The notes under the pieces: model-generated
What the model saw: only the letters and a program-made list of their open reading frames with translations
Databases searched by the model: none
Told to the model about the DNA's origin: nothing
Program-made: the position numbers and the translations under genes
In this document: positions 31,353 through 42,135 of the stretch, in pieces
Numbering within the stretch: the stretch's first letter is position 1
Layout: each line of letters begins with the position of its first letter
Origin: Aldersonia kunmingensis
GTDB lineage: Bacteria; Actinomycetota; Actinomycetes; Mycobacteriales; Mycobacteriaceae
Assembly: GCF_001646865.1 (NCBI RefSeq)
Contig: NZ_LRRB01000140.1
Location: 1 to 64,000, forward strand
Reading direction: 5' to 3'
Length of the DNA: 64,000 nt

Positions 31353-32138
31353 TCAGACCGGCTGCGGGCGCACCGTGAGGATCTGCTCGGCGACACCGAC
31401 CGGGCCGCGGGTGTCGTGCAGAACGGTGCGGGTCAGGCCCTGGCCTGTGCCGCCGAACGTGACGCTCGTGTCGAGCCCGGTCCACGGTCCTTCCGGCTGG
31501 CGGTAGAGGTGAATCGTCAGATCCAGGTTCGGGAACATCCACTTGGTGGGGTCTTGCCGAACGCCGATCCCGTTCGCCGTGTCGACGAGGGCGACGTAGG
31601 ACGCCAACGTGCTGGCATCCTCTCCGGCGACAAGGTCGACGGCGGACCGGATCCAGGCCGTGGCACGCCCCTGCTCGGGCGTGCCAACTTGACGGACATC
31701 GATCGACTCGATGTACCCACCCGGCCACACCGAGTCAATTGACCACGACGCCAGTTGATCTGGACTGGTCAGCGAGTCGGGCTCCCCGCCGCTGACAGCG
31801 GCCGTGTCCTGCGCGGTAGTCAGCCATGCGCGGGCACTCACTGTGGGGCGGCCCGCGATGATGACGGTCGCCTCGACGAGCTCGATCGTGCGTCCCGGCC
31901 GAAGCACCTCGACCTGGATGTCGAACTCCCCGAACGCGATGCGGCCGAGGATGTCGAAACTGATTCGGCTCATGAGCATGTCGGGCCGGCTGCCGCGGGT
32001 CCGGGCGCATTCGATCTCGTGGACGATCAGCCCGGCCAACGGACTGAAGTGCTGTTCGTCGGCTGCCCACGCGCCGCCCACATGGGAAGTCGGCAAGAAG
32101 CGATTGTCGCCCGTTCGAACAAAGTAGCTCTCGTTCAC
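31353..32138 (-). CDS. Acyl-CoA thioesterase-like protein (double hotdog)
   Basis: A 261-residue protein of the TesB-like/4HBT_3 thioesterase-superfamily type. Two hotdog halves can be seen: the first with LPTSHVGGAWAADEQHFSPLAGLIVHEIE and FDILGRIAFGEF, the second ending in LDTSVTFGGTGQGLTRTVLHDTRGPVGVAEQ. Such proteins hydrolyse acyl-CoAs; the acyl chain is unknown. GTG at 32138 is chosen because AGG lies 9 nt upstream and the protein then begins MNESYFVRTG. It diverges from a TetR gene with matching inverted elements between, so it is the likely target of that regulator. Confidence 0.75.
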   Translation of the reverse strand: MNESYFVRTGDNRFLPTSHVGGAWAADEQHFSPLAGLIVHEIECARTRGSRPDMLMSRISFDILGRIAFGEFDIQVEVLRPGRTIELVEATVIIAGRPTVSARAWLTTAQDTAAVSGGEPDSLTSPDQLASWSIDSVWPGGYIESIDVRQVGTPEQGRATAWIRSAVDLVAGEDASTLASYVALVDTANGIGVRQDPTKWMFPNLDLTIHLYRQPEGPWTGLDTSVTFGGTGQGLTRTVLHDTRGPVGVAEQILTVRPQPV

Positions 32139-32140
32139 GT

Positions 32141-32222
32141 TTATCAACCTATAGGTCGAATTTTGATCGATCAAGTCGGATATTCACATGATTGGTCGAT
32201 ATATGCACGTCAGGGTTGATAA
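32141..32222. promoter_or_regulatory. Inverted elements between thioesterase and TetR genes
   Basis: TTATCAACC (32141-32149) and its perfect complement GGTTGATAA (32214-32222) lie 64 bp apart, each close to the start of one of two divergent genes. Between them is AT-rich DNA with further dyads (TTTTGATCGATCAAG, CCTATAGG). This is the expected layout for a TetR protein that represses itself and its neighbour. The site is predicted only from symmetry. Confidence 0.55.
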
Positions 32223-32241
32223 TCATCGCTAGGATCGCCGA

Positions 32242-32862
32242 GTGACATCGACCGCGGATACAGAGGTGCCTCAGGGCGGACGCGTCGCGCGTCGGCGCGA
32301 CCGACGCAAGGCCGAGATGATCGCGGCGGCGCTGCAGATTCTGTCCAGCAGTGGCTATCAAGGCATGCGGTTCGAGGATGTGGCCGACCGGGCGGATATC
32401 GCCAAAGCCACGCTCTATCACTACTTCCCGAGCAAAGACGCGCTCGTCTCGGAGGCATTGGAAAAGCTCACCACCGACGTGCTGGTTCGGCTGTCCGCAA
32501 GTCTCGATGCCACCCAGGCCCAGTCCGCGACAGACCAGCTGCGCGCGTTGATCACCGAACAGCTGCACATTCTCACCGTGCTCTATCCCGAGGTTGGCAC
32601 GTTGTTCTCCTTCCCCGCGCCGTGGCCCGAGGAACATGCCGAGGCCATCAAGACCATGCGACGGCGCCACGACACGACCTTCCGCAACGTTGTTGAACGC
32701 GGCTTGGCGTCCGGAGAGTTCGACTGCGCGGATCCGTCGGTGGCGCTGCATGCATTGCATGGCGTGCTCAACCACGCATCCATCTGGCTGCGCCCGGCGG
32801 CGGGCGACGACACCCACGAAGCCGTAGTCGATGCGGCGATGCGGTTGTTCACGCGCGCCTGA
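32242..32862 (+). CDS. TetR regulator
   Basis: A 206-residue TetR-family repressor. The helix-turn-helix is around residues 20-68 (MIAAALQILSSSGYQGMRFE, then IAKATLYHYFPSKDALVSEA), with a helical ligand domain behind it. GTG start at 32242. Its divergent partner is an acyl-CoA thioesterase, so a fatty acyl-CoA or related lipid is a reasonable guess for the ligand (inference). Convergent with ksgA. Confidence 0.88.
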   Translation: MTSTADTEVPQGGRVARRRDRRKAEMIAAALQILSSSGYQGMRFEDVADRADIAKATLYHYFPSKDALVSEALEKLTTDVLVRLSASLDATQAQSATDQLRALITEQLHILTVLYPEVGTLFSFPAPWPEEHAEAIKTMRRRHDTTFRNVVERGLASGEFDCADPSVALHALHGVLNHASIWLRPAAGDDTHEAVVDAAMRLFTRA

Positions 32863-32908
32863 CCCGCGGCGCATTGCCGGGGCAGAGACAGCGAACGGTC
32901 GCGCTGAA

Positions 32909-33763
32909 TCAGACGGTGGCGGCGAGCCGCACGTACGCCGCGGTATCCAGCGTCTCTCCCCGCGCGCCCGGATCGATTCCGGCGGCAACGAGGCGACGCT
33001 CGGCCTCCGGCGCAGAGCCGGCCCAACCGGCGAGTGCGGCCCGTAATGTCTTGCGGCGCTGAGCAAATGCCGCGTCAATGACGGTGAATACCTTGGCGCG
33101 ATGGCCCTCGTCGATCGGCCACGGCGACTCTTTGTACCTGTCGATACGGACGAGACCGGACTCCACCTGCGGCACCGGCCAGAACACGTTGCGCCCGACC
33201 GCTCCCGCGCGGCGCACGGTGCCGAAGAAACCCGCCTTCACGCTCGGCACGCCGTAGACCTTGTTGCCGGGCGGGGCTGCGAGCCGGTCGGCGACCTCGG
33301 CCTGAACCATCACGAGTGTGGTGCGGATACTCGGCAGTTCGGCGAGCAGATGCAGCAGCACCGGCACGGCGACGTTGTACGGCAGGTTCGCGACCAGTGC
33401 GGTAGGACCAACGCCGATCTCAGCGGCTTTGACGCGCATTGCGTCGGCCTCGATCACCCGAAGGTTCCCGGAGAGGTCCGGGGCCCGATCGGCAGCCGTG
33501 CTCGGCAGACGTGCCGCCAGCACCGGATCGATCTCGACCGCCACAACCGCCCCGACCACGTCGAGCAGAGCGAGTGTCAGCGAACCGAGTCCCGGGCCAA
33601 CCTCGAGTACGCGGTCGTTGGCGTCGACACCCGCGGCGGCCACGATTCGGCGCACGGTGTTCGCGTCATGCACGAAGTTCTGCCCGAGCGTCTTGGTCGG
33701 CCGGACGCCGAGCTCTTCGGCAAGGGCACGGACCTCGGCGGGACCAAGCAAAGCGGCGGGCAC
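32909..33763 (-). CDS. ksgA: 16S rRNA dimethyladenosine methyltransferase RsmA/KsgA
   Basis: Dimethylates two adjacent adenosines near the 3' end of 16S rRNA late in 30S assembly; its loss gives kasugamycin resistance. The 284-residue protein has [15 protein letters not shown], the SAM site [15 protein letters not shown] and the catalytic [11 protein letters not shown]. The ATG at 33763 follows rpfB by 46 bp on the same strand, in the order tatD-rpfB-ksgA known from mycobacteria. Confidence 0.96.
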   Translation of the reverse strand: MPAALLGPAEVRALAEELGVRPTKTLGQNFVHDANTVRRIVAAAGVDANDRVLEVGPGLGSLTLALLDVVGAVVAVEIDPVLAARLPSTAADRAPDLSGNLRVIEADAMRVKAAEIGVGPTALVANLPYNVAVPVLLHLLAELPSIRTTLVMVQAEVADRLAAPPGNKVYGVPSVKAGFFGTVRRAGAVGRNVFWPVPQVESGLVRIDRYKESPWPIDEGHRAKVFTVIDAAFAQRRKTLRAALAGWAGSAPEAERRLVAAGIDPGARGETLDTAAYVRLAATV

Positions 33764-33809
33764 CGGAAAAATCTACCGGTTCCCGCCGCCCCCCGACGAA
33801 CTACTTGCT

Positions 33810-35032
<1,223 letters not shown>

Positions 35033-35056
35033 ACAAATAACAAGCAAATACAGAGG

Positions 35057-35917
35057 TCAGAACGGCAATCGATAAACCCGCTCGGCATTTGCGGTGACGG
35101 TCTGTGCGAGCTCAGTGGGATCCTGGTCACGTAATGCCGCCAAGGCGCGAACCGTATAGGGCAGGCAGTACGGCTCGTTGGGCGCGCCACGGAATGGATG
35201 CGGCGTCAGAAACGGCGCGTCGGTCTCCACCAGAATCTGATCGTCCGGCACCAACTTCGCTGCTTCGTGCAGCTCACGGGCATTCCGGAAGCTCACCGAG
35301 CCGGAGAAGCTGAGGATGTAGCCCTCCTCGACACAGGCGTTCGCCATGTTCGCGTCCGAGGAGAAGCAGTGAAAGATCACGGCGCTCGGCGCGCCCTCGT
35401 CCAGCAGCACGGTCAGCAGATCGTGATCCGCGTCACGGTTGTGGATCATCAGGGGCTTCCTGAGCCGCTTCGCCAGGTCGATATGCCACCGGAACGCCTC
35501 GACCTGCTCCTCGACCTCGGCGCAGCCGTCGAGCTTGCCGGGCCAGTAGTAGTCCATGCCGGTCTCGCCGACCGCCACCACGCGCGGGTCACGAGCGAGC
35601 CGCTCGATCTCGGCCCTCGCTGCGTCGTCGAGGGCGTTTGCGCGGGTGGGATGCAGCGCCACCGCAGCGAACACCCGCTCGTCCCAGTGCGCGGCGTCGA
35701 CGGCGAACTGCGCGGCCGCCAAGTCGTCGGCGATCGTCACCACCCGACCGACACCCACCGACTCGGCGCGGTCGACGATCTCCTTCACCGACGCGGCGTC
35801 GGTCGCGCCGCAGGCATCGAGGTGCGTGTGCGCGTCGACAAGCGGCGCGAGTGGCTCGGGGAGATCGGGCGCGGGGCGGGAACCGGGAGGCACGCCGATT
35901 AAAGTAGTCGCCACCAT
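35057..35917 (-). CDS. tatD: TatD family metal-dependent nuclease
   Basis: A TIM-barrel hydrolase with 3'-5' DNase activity in characterised relatives. The protein (286 residues from the ATG at 35917) has [11 protein letters not shown] (metal ligands), [30 protein letters not shown] and [15 protein letters not shown]. The start is uncertain: the ATG at 35917 and GTG at 35923 both overlap the start codon of the divergent metS. Mycobacterial TatD begins only at the VDAHTHL motif, so a start about 25 codons further in is possible. Confidence 0.9.
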   Translation of the reverse strand: MVATTLIGVPPGSRPAPDLPEPLAPLVDAHTHLDACGATDAASVKEIVDRAESVGVGRVVTIADDLAAAQFAVDAAHWDERVFAAVALHPTRANALDDAARAEIERLARDPRVVAVGETGMDYYWPGKLDGCAEVEEQVEAFRWHIDLAKRLRKPLMIHNRDADHDLLTVLLDEGAPSAVIFHCFSSDANMANACVEEGYILSFSGSVSFRNARELHEAAKLVPDDQILVETDAPFLTPHPFRGAPNEPYCLPYTVRALAALRDQDPTELAQTVTANAERVYRLPF

Positions 35918-37460
35918 GACCACAGCCGAGAAGCCGCCCTTCTACATCACCACCGCGATCGCGTACCCCAACGGTGCGCCGCACATCGGGCACGCATACG
36001 AGTACATCTCCTCGGACGCCATCGCCCGGTTCAAGCGGCTCGACGGCTTCGACGTCTTCTTCATGACCGGCACCGACGTGCACGGGCAGAAGATGCAGCA
36101 GACCGCGACCGCCGAGGGCATTCCCGTGCAGGAACTCGCGACCCGCAACTCGGATGCGTTCGAGGCGATGGACAAGGTGCTCGACATCTCGTTCGACCGG
36201 TTCATCCGCACGATGGACGCAGACCACCACGTGGCGAGCAAGGCCATCTGGGAGCGGCTGCTGGCCAATGGCGACATCTATCTCGACACCTACGCCGGCT
36301 GGTACTCGGTGCGCGACGAGGCGTTCTACACCGAGGGCGAGACCACGCTGCTCGAGGACGGCACACGCGTGTCGACGGAATCGAACACGCCGGTCACCTG
36401 GACCGAGGAGTCGAGCTACTTCTTCCGGCTCTCCGCGTATCAGGACAAGCTGCTCGCGCTGTACGAGGAGCACCCGGAATTCCTCGAGCCTGCCACCCGA
36501 CGCAACGAGATCACGAGCTTCGTACGCGGCGGGCTGAAGGACCTCTCCATCTCGAGGACCACGTTCGACTGGGGCGTTCCTGTCCCGGACCACCCCGAGC
36601 ACGTCATGTACGTGTGGCTCGACGCGCTGACGAACTACCTCACCGGCGTCGGCTTCCCGGACACCGAATCGGCGGCATTCCAACGTTTCTGGCCCGCCGA
36701 CCTGCACATCATCGGCAAGGACATCACCCGCTTCCACGCCGTTTACTGGCCGGCGTTCCTGATGTCCGCCGGGCTGGAGCTGCCCAAGCGCGTGTTCGTG
36801 CACGGGTTCCTCTACAACAAGGGCGAGAAGATGTCGAAGTCGGTCGGCAACGTCGTCGACCCCATCGAACTCGTCGAGCAGTATGGCCTCGACGCGGTGC
36901 GCTTCTTCCTGCTCCGCGAGATCTCGTACGGCCAGGACGGTAGCTACAGCCACGAGGCGATCGTCACCCGGATCAACGCTGATCTCGCCAACGAACTCGG
37001 CAACCTCGCGCAGCGCTCGCTGTCGATGATCGCCAAGAACTGCGACGGCAAGGTACCCACGCCCGGCGAATTCACCGCCGACGATCAGGCGCTACTCGAC
37101 CTCGCGAACGGGCTGCTCGACCGCGTCCGCGCCGAATTCGATGTGCAGGCACTGCATCTCGCGTTGGAGGCGATCTGGCTCGCGCTCGGCGAGACCAACC
37201 GCTACTTCTCCGCGCAGGAGCCGTGGAAGCTGCGTAAGACCGACTTCGCGCGCATGGAGACCGTCCTCTACACCACCATCGAGATGGTGCGGATCGTGGC
37301 GCTCCTTGTGCAGCCGGTGATGCCGGAATCGGCGGGCAAGCTGCTCGACCTCCTCGGGCAGGAGGGCCGCGAGTTCACGGACATCGCAACGCCGATCAAG
37401 CCGGGAATCGAATTGCCCGCGCCGAGTGGAGTGTTCCCGCGTTATGTCGAGGACGAGTAG
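35916..37460 (+). CDS. metS: Methionyl-tRNA synthetase
   Basis: Charges tRNA-Met. The 514-residue class I synthetase has its HIGH motif as PHIGHAYEY (His23-His26) and KMSKS at residues 305-309 (GEKMSKSVG), as well as the anticodon-binding helical domain; it lacks a C-terminal dimerisation extension, like the M. tuberculosis enzyme (519 residues). The ATG at 35916 has only a weak purine-rich site upstream and shares bases with the tatD start on the other strand, so a leaderless transcript is possible. Confidence 0.96.
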   Translation: MTTAEKPPFYITTAIAYPNGAPHIGHAYEYISSDAIARFKRLDGFDVFFMTGTDVHGQKMQQTATAEGIPVQELATRNSDAFEAMDKVLDISFDRFIRTMDADHHVASKAIWERLLANGDIYLDTYAGWYSVRDEAFYTEGETTLLEDGTRVSTESNTPVTWTEESSYFFRLSAYQDKLLALYEEHPEFLEPATRRNEITSFVRGGLKDLSISRTTFDWGVPVPDHPEHVMYVWLDALTNYLTGVGFPDTESAAFQRFWPADLHIIGKDITRFHAVYWPAFLMSAGLELPKRVFVHGFLYNKGEKMSKSVGNVVDPIELVEQYGLDAVRFFLLREISYGQDGSYSHEAIVTRINADLANELGNLAQRSLSMIAKNCDGKVPTPGEFTADDQALLDLANGLLDRVRAEFDVQALHLALEAIWLALGETNRYFSAQEPWKLRKTDFARMETVLYTTIEMVRIVALLVQPVMPESAGKLLDLLGQEGREFTDIATPIKPGIELPAPSGVFPRYVEDE

Positions 37461-37469
37461 CCTCGAAAT

Positions 37470-37751
37470 ATGGTGTACGTCAGCGAGTTCGCCGCCGCGG
37501 GCCCGCTGACGTGCGACATTGCCGAGAACCTGTCGTGGAAGACGGGCGATTTCTCTTCGCGGATCTTCCTCATCGTGGGCGGTCGCCGATTGCTCGCGCA
37601 GAACCTGCCGCACTGCTGGGACGAGCTGAAAGTGCGCACCGGGACGCCAATCACGGTCACGACCGAGGGCGGCCGGCACCCCGCCGACGTTGAGGATCGG
37701 CGAGCTCTGCGCGAGTTCACCGACATGTTCCAGCGGCTGACGACGTGCTGA
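37470..37751 (+). CDS. Small hypothetical protein
   Basis: A 93-residue protein beginning ATG 9 bp after the metS stop and overlapping the next gene by 7 bp. It has codon usage like its neighbours and a compact alternation of hydrophobic strands (FSSRIFLIVGGRRLLAQNLP, TPITVTTEGG), suggesting a small alpha/beta domain. No signal peptide or membrane helix. I do not recognise the family; tight packing between metS and the lipase gene is the main support that it is real. Confidence 0.55.
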   Translation: MVYVSEFAAAGPLTCDIAENLSWKTGDFSSRIFLIVGGRRLLAQNLPHCWDELKVRTGTPITVTTEGGRHPADVEDRRALREFTDMFQRLTTC

Positions 37752-38941
37752 GCATCTCGCGATCGATCGGGGTGGTGCTCGCCGCCGTCGCGCTCACCGC
37801 TGTCCTGCTCAGTGGTCCCGCGCAGGCCGATTCCCTTCCTCCGCCGAATTGGTCCGGCCTGGACGTCACGTCGTACTCCGGCCCGATTCCGCACTCGGGA
37901 ACGCTGATCGAACAGGTCCCGCTCGATCCGGCCCTGTCCCTCCCGAGCGCGGCGCCGGCCTACCGCATCCACTATTCGTCACCGGATATCCGCGGTTACC
38001 CGGCTACCAGCACCGGCGCGGTATTCCTGCCGAAGCAGCCGGCACCACCCGGTGGCTACCCGGTGATCGCCTGGGCACATGGCACAACCGGCCTCGGCGA
38101 CGACTGCACGCCGTCCGCATTACCGCGGAGTGCCCGCGACACGGCCTACCTCTCGCACTGGCTCGACCAGGGCTACGCGGTGGTGTCCAGCGATTACGTC
38201 GGCCTCGGTACGCCGGGCCTGATGAGCTACCTCAGCGGCCGGGTCGAGGCAACCTCGATCGTGGACTCGGTAAAGGCGGCGCATCAACTCGGCCTGCCGC
38301 TGGCGAACCGATGGGCGATCGTCGGCCAGTCGCAGGGCGCGGGCGCGGCGCTGAACGCCGCCCAGCGCGCAACCGCGCTGACGGCGGGCACAGACCTGGA
38401 CTACCGCGGGGTGGTCGCCACAGGTACTCCAGCCAACATCGAGACCGTTGTGGGCCTCGGCGGGCCGGGCTTCCCGCCCGTGACACTGCCAGCGGCGCTG
38501 AACGTGTACCTGGCCTACATCCTGGCCGGGTTCAGTGACGCCAGCGTCGATTTCAGCGTTCCTGCGGTACTCACGCCACGTGGGCGCGAGGTGCTGGAAC
38601 TCGCGCGCACCGAGTGCTATCAGGACCTCGCCGATGCGTTGGCCGGCCAACGCGTCGGCGACTGGTTCGCCGCGCCGCTCTCCTCGATTCCATGGGTGCA
38701 GATGTCGCTGTCGCTGTACATGGGCACGCCGTTCACCGGTTACGACCGGCCGATCTTCCTCGGTCAGGGCCTGCGCGATGTCGATGTCCCGGCACCGTCG
38801 GCGCTGTCGCTGTATGCGCAGATGCGGGCCAACAACCAGCCCGTAGAGTTGCATATCTACCCGGACCAGGACCACAACGGCACGGTGCTGGCCTCGATAC
38901 CGGATTCGACGCCGTTCCTCGCGCGGGTGCTCGCGCCCTAG
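37745..38941 (+). CDS. Secretory lipase (LIP family)
   Basis: A secreted alpha/beta-hydrolase of 398 residues similar to fungal-type and actinobacterial secretory lipases (PF03583). A Sec signal peptide ends around residue 28 (LLSGPAQA|DSLPPP). The nucleophile is Ser196 in GQSQG; the acid is likely Asp345 or Asp347 in GLRDVDVP and the His is His377 in DQDHNGTV. The oxyanion region AWAHGTTG is at 109-116. Two Cys suggest an extracellular disulfide. GTG start at 37745 overlaps the previous gene; convergent with the PPOX gene. Confidence 0.88.
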   Translation: MLSISRSIGVVLAAVALTAVLLSGPAQADSLPPPNWSGLDVTSYSGPIPHSGTLIEQVPLDPALSLPSAAPAYRIHYSSPDIRGYPATSTGAVFLPKQPAPPGGYPVIAWAHGTTGLGDDCTPSALPRSARDTAYLSHWLDQGYAVVSSDYVGLGTPGLMSYLSGRVEATSIVDSVKAAHQLGLPLANRWAIVGQSQGAGAALNAAQRATALTAGTDLDYRGVVATGTPANIETVVGLGGPGFPPVTLPAALNVYLAYILAGFSDASVDFSVPAVLTPRGREVLELARTECYQDLADALAGQRVGDWFAAPLSSIPWVQMSLSLYMGTPFTGYDRPIFLGQGLRDVDVPAPSALSLYAQMRANNQPVELHIYPDQDHNGTVLASIPDSTPFLARVLAP

Positions 38942-38956
38942 CGCCGAGGGCGGCCC

Positions 38957-39385
38957 TCAGTCGACGTTGCGAGTGCTGATGTTGCGTCCCTGCATGTCCG
39001 GGGCGGCCTCGATGCCGTAGCTGATGAGGCGCTCGGGATGGACGCGGATGATCGCACCGTCGAATCCGCCAGCACGATCGCCGTAGGCCGAGTCGGTGGG
39101 TCGAGCGATTGCTTCTGCGTGCCCGCGGATTTCGAGGAATCGCGGTGTCCATGGATCGATGGAGGCGAGGTCATCGACGACGAAGGCGACGCGTCCGTTG
39201 TCGGAAACATTGCGGAACTTCTTGCTTCTCGCCATGTTGTGACCGGCGATGTCGATGGTCTTGGTGCCCTCGTTGTAGCGGAAGCCGACCGGGCTGACCT
39301 GCAGAGTGCCATCCGGCTGGGCCGTGGCCATCCGGCCGAGGCGCTGGCTGCTCAGGTAGTCCAGTTCGGCGTCGGTGAAAGTCAT
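38957..39385 (-). CDS. PPOX class F420-dependent oxidoreductase (MSMEG_5819/OxyR type)
   Basis: A 142-residue split-barrel protein. LSSQRLGRMATAQPDGTLQVSPVGF, the cofactor segment NMARSKKFRNV and VAFVVDDL agree with the TIGR04023-like group that uses coenzyme F420, as found in mycobacteria and in oxytetracycline biosynthesis. Substrate unknown. The ATG at 39385 gives the family N-terminus; the long open frame upstream is not coding. The 39386-39574 stretch before it carries only AT-rich sequence. Confidence 0.82.
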   Translation of the reverse strand: MTFTDAELDYLSSQRLGRMATAQPDGTLQVSPVGFRYNEGTKTIDIAGHNMARSKKFRNVSDNGRVAFVVDDLASIDPWTPRFLEIRGHAEAIARPTDSAYGDRAGGFDGAIIRVHPERLISYGIEAAPDMQGRNISTRNVD

Positions 39386-39574
39386 GGTGGCCCTTCGGTT
39401 GTCGCGCGAGTCGCGGGGTGTCAGCCGGTCTGGCGGGCAAGTCGAATAACAGGAATCACGCGATCTGTTTTGGTCTCGTATTTCGTAAAACGAGGCGAGG
39501 CGGTAATGATTTTGAGTTAGGCACATTCTCGCAACGTATGGGCGCTTAGCGGCAATAAACCGGCTCACGAGACC

Positions 39575-39630
39575 GAACAAATGGCCCTCGACCCGCCGTC
39601 GAGAAGGGCCATTTGCTCGTGATCACCGCG
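39575..39630. repeat. Dispersed hairpin repeat, copy 2
   Basis: GAACAAATGGCCC (39575-39587) faces GGGCCATTTGCTC (39606-39618) with one mismatch, around a loop that itself folds (TCGAC/GTCGA). The right arm continues as CGTGATCACCGCG to 39630, so it contains the reverse complement of the same 20-bp word found at 7262-7283. It stands just downstream of rsmI and could act as its terminator. Confidence 0.7.
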
Positions 39631-39643
39631 AGAGGGTGAGAGA

Positions 39644-40495
39644 TCAGTCCTTACGCGCGGCGAGTACCGCGTCGTAGAGCTCCTTCTTCCCCACCCCGCC
39701 GGTGGCCACCTCGGCGCAGGCGTCCTTGAGTCGCATACCGGCCGCGACCAGCTTCTCGGCCCTCTCCACCAGCGATTCGGCGTCCACACTTTCGGGTTCG
39801 GCGCCCGCGAGCACGACGGTGATCTCGCCGCGCACGCCCTCGGCCGCCCACCCGGCGAGTTCGGCGAGGGTGCCGCGGCGGACTTCCTCGTAGGTCTTGG
39901 TCAGTTCCCGGCACACCGCGGCGCGACGCTCGGCGCCGAGGACCTCGACGGCGTCGGCCAGACAGTCGGCGAGCCGGTGCGGGGCCTCGAAGAACACTGC
40001 TGCCCGGCGCTCCGTGCGCAGCTCTGCCAGCCAGGTCCGGCGCTGGCCGGACTTGCGGGGCGGAAAGCCCTCGAAGCAGAACCGCTCGACCGGCAGCCCG
40101 GACAGCGCGAGTGCCGTGGTCACCGCCGACGGGCCGGGCAGACAGGTCACCGGGAGGTGCGCGTCAACGCATGCTACGACGAGCCGATAGCCCGGATCGC
40201 TCACCGACGGCATGCCGGCATCGGTGACCAGCAACACCGTCGCACCGCCCTCGATATCGGCGATCAGTCCCGGGGTGCGCTCGGCCTCCACATGGTCGTA
40301 GAAGCTCACCACCCGCCCGGTGATCTCGACGTCGAGCGAGCGCGCGAGCATCCGGGTGCGGCGGGTGTCCTCGGCGGCAACGACATCGGCGCTCGCCAGT
40401 GCGTCGCGCAGCCGTTGCGACGCGTCGCCGGGATCGCCCATCGGCGTCCCCGCAAGGACCAGCCGGCCCGGCGCACCCTCGTCGTCGTGTGCCAT
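39644..40495 (-). CDS. rsmI: 16S rRNA cytidine-1402 2'-O-methyltransferase RsmI
   Basis: Methylates the ribose of C1402 at the decoding site. The 283-residue SAM enzyme of the tetrapyrrole-methylase fold shows RLVLAGTPMGDPGDAS, AEDTRRTRML, VTDAGMPSVSDPGYRLV, LPGPSAVTTALALSG and FEGFPPRKSGQRR. ATG at 40495 precedes the conserved N-terminus. Divergent from pmt with 53 bp between starts, as Rv1003 and Rv1002c are in M. tuberculosis. Confidence 0.95.
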   Translation of the reverse strand: MAHDDEGAPGRLVLAGTPMGDPGDASQRLRDALASADVVAAEDTRRTRMLARSLDVEITGRVVSFYDHVEAERTPGLIADIEGGATVLLVTDAGMPSVSDPGYRLVVACVDAHLPVTCLPGPSAVTTALALSGLPVERFCFEGFPPRKSGQRRTWLAELRTERRAAVFFEAPHRLADCLADAVEVLGAERRAAVCRELTKTYEEVRRGTLAELAGWAAEGVRGEITVVLAGAEPESVDAESLVERAEKLVAAGMRLKDACAEVATGGVGKKELYDAVLAARKD

Positions 40496-40548
40496 ACGGC
40501 TCCCATCGCCTGGTCGGTCGGATTCTGCAAAGAGCATACGATCGAGGC

Positions 40549-42105
40549 GTGACGCAGCTGACGGACGAGCGACCCGCCCCCACCGTCACCACTTCCACTG
40601 TCCGGCCGGCTCCGCGCTGGCCAGATGCCAGCTTCGGCCCCACCGATACGAAGCGTGGCTGGATCGTCACGCTTGTCGTCACTGCGATCGCGGCCATCTC
40701 GCGGTTCGTGATGCTCAACTACCCCACCGACGCAGGCACGCCGGTATTCGACGAGAAGCACTACGCCCCGCAGGCCTGGCAGGTCGTGACCGGTGGCGGC
40801 GTGGAGGACAACCCCGGCTACGGCCTGGTCGTACACCCGCCGCTGGCCAAGCAGCTGATGGCGATCGGCGAGGCGATGTTCGGCTACGACGGCTGGGGCT
40901 GGCGTTTCGCGTCCGCTGTGGCCGGCACCGTGCTCGTGCTGCTCGTCGTCCGGATCACGCGACGCCTCACGCGCTCGACCATGATCGGCGCGATAGCGGG
41001 CCTGCTGCTGATCGCCGACGGCCTGACCTTCGTCTCGTCCCGCATCGGGATGCTCGACATCTTCACCGCACTGTTCGTCACCGCAGCGTTCGGTTGCCTC
41101 ATCGTCGATCGCGACGATGTTCGGCTGCGCATGGCCCGCGTCGCCGTCGAGGGCCGCATCGCGCTCACTCCGTTCGGGCCACGCCACGGCGTGCGCTGGT
41201 GGCGGTTCGGCGCCGGCGTGTGCCTCGGCCTCGCGTGCGGCACCAAGTGGTCCGGCCTGTACTTCGTAGCCTTCTTCGGCGTGCTGTGCATTGCGTTCGA
41301 TATCGCGGCGCGCCGCGCCTACCGGGTCGAACGCCCCTGGGTGGGCGCGCTGCGCCGCGACCTCCTGCCCGCACTGTGGGCACTGCTGGTGGTTCCGGTG
41401 CTGGTCTATCTGGCCACCTACGGGCCGTGGTTCGCCAGCGAGACTGGCGTCGAACGGCACGCCGTTGGCTCCAAGATCGGCACCGGCGGGGCATTCGGAT
41501 TCATCCCCGACGCGCTGCGATCGCTCTGGTACTACTCCAGCGGCGTACTCGAATTCCATGAAGGACTGACCAATTCGGCGGGCAATCACCACCCGTGGGA
41601 ATCGAAGCCCTGGACGTGGCCGATGGGCCTGCGGCCGATGCTCTACTACTACGCCGACGGCCCGGACGTGAGCGGCTGCGGCGGCTCGGAATGCGTCAAG
41701 GCGGTCATGCTGATCGGCACCCCGGCCCTCTGGTGGGTCGCGGTACCCGTGCTCGGGTGGGCGCTGTGGTGCACCGTGGTTCGGCGCGACTGGCGGTTCG
41801 CCGCGGTGCTGGTCGGCTATGCGGCGGCACTCGTGCCGTGGTTCTTCAGCCTCGACCGGCAGATGTACTACTTCTACGCGGTCGCAATGGCCCCGTTCTA
41901 CGTGATGCTCGTGGCGATGGCGCTCGGCCAGGTCATCGGCAAGGCCCGAGCCGGAAAGGAACGCCGTAGCACCGGTCTGCTCGCGGTGTGCCTGTACCTC
42001 GGTGTCGTAATTGCGAATTTCGCCTGGCTCTACCCGATCCTCACCGCGCTGCCGATCAGCAACCACCTGTGGCACCAACAGTTGTGGCTGCCGAGCTGGC
42101 GGTAA
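40549..42105 (+). CDS. pmt: Polyprenol-phosphate-mannose protein O-mannosyltransferase
   Basis: Transfers mannose from polyprenyl phosphomannose to Ser/Thr of exported proteins at the outer face of the membrane. The 518-residue GT39 protein begins with a soluble segment, then many hydrophobic helices. The catalytic DE pair is Asp68-Glu69 in TPVFDEKHYAPQAW; RIGMLDIFTALFV is a further signature, and the luminal loop contains NHHPWESKPWTWP. GTG start at 40549 with GAGG-like bases just upstream. Orthologue of Rv1002c. Confidence 0.93.
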   Translation: MTQLTDERPAPTVTTSTVRPAPRWPDASFGPTDTKRGWIVTLVVTAIAAISRFVMLNYPTDAGTPVFDEKHYAPQAWQVVTGGGVEDNPGYGLVVHPPLAKQLMAIGEAMFGYDGWGWRFASAVAGTVLVLLVVRITRRLTRSTMIGAIAGLLLIADGLTFVSSRIGMLDIFTALFVTAAFGCLIVDRDDVRLRMARVAVEGRIALTPFGPRHGVRWWRFGAGVCLGLACGTKWSGLYFVAFFGVLCIAFDIAARRAYRVERPWVGALRRDLLPALWALLVVPVLVYLATYGPWFASETGVERHAVGSKIGTGGAFGFIPDALRSLWYYSSGVLEFHEGLTNSAGNHHPWESKPWTWPMGLRPMLYYYADGPDVSGCGGSECVKAVMLIGTPALWWVAVPVLGWALWCTVVRRDWRFAAVLVGYAAALVPWFFSLDRQMYYFYAVAMAPFYVMLVAMALGQVIGKARAGKERRSTGLLAVCLYLGVVIANFAWLYPILTALPISNHLWHQQLWLPSWR

Positions 42106-42135
42106 CCACACTGTGCCGTATCGAGCGCACCGCGC

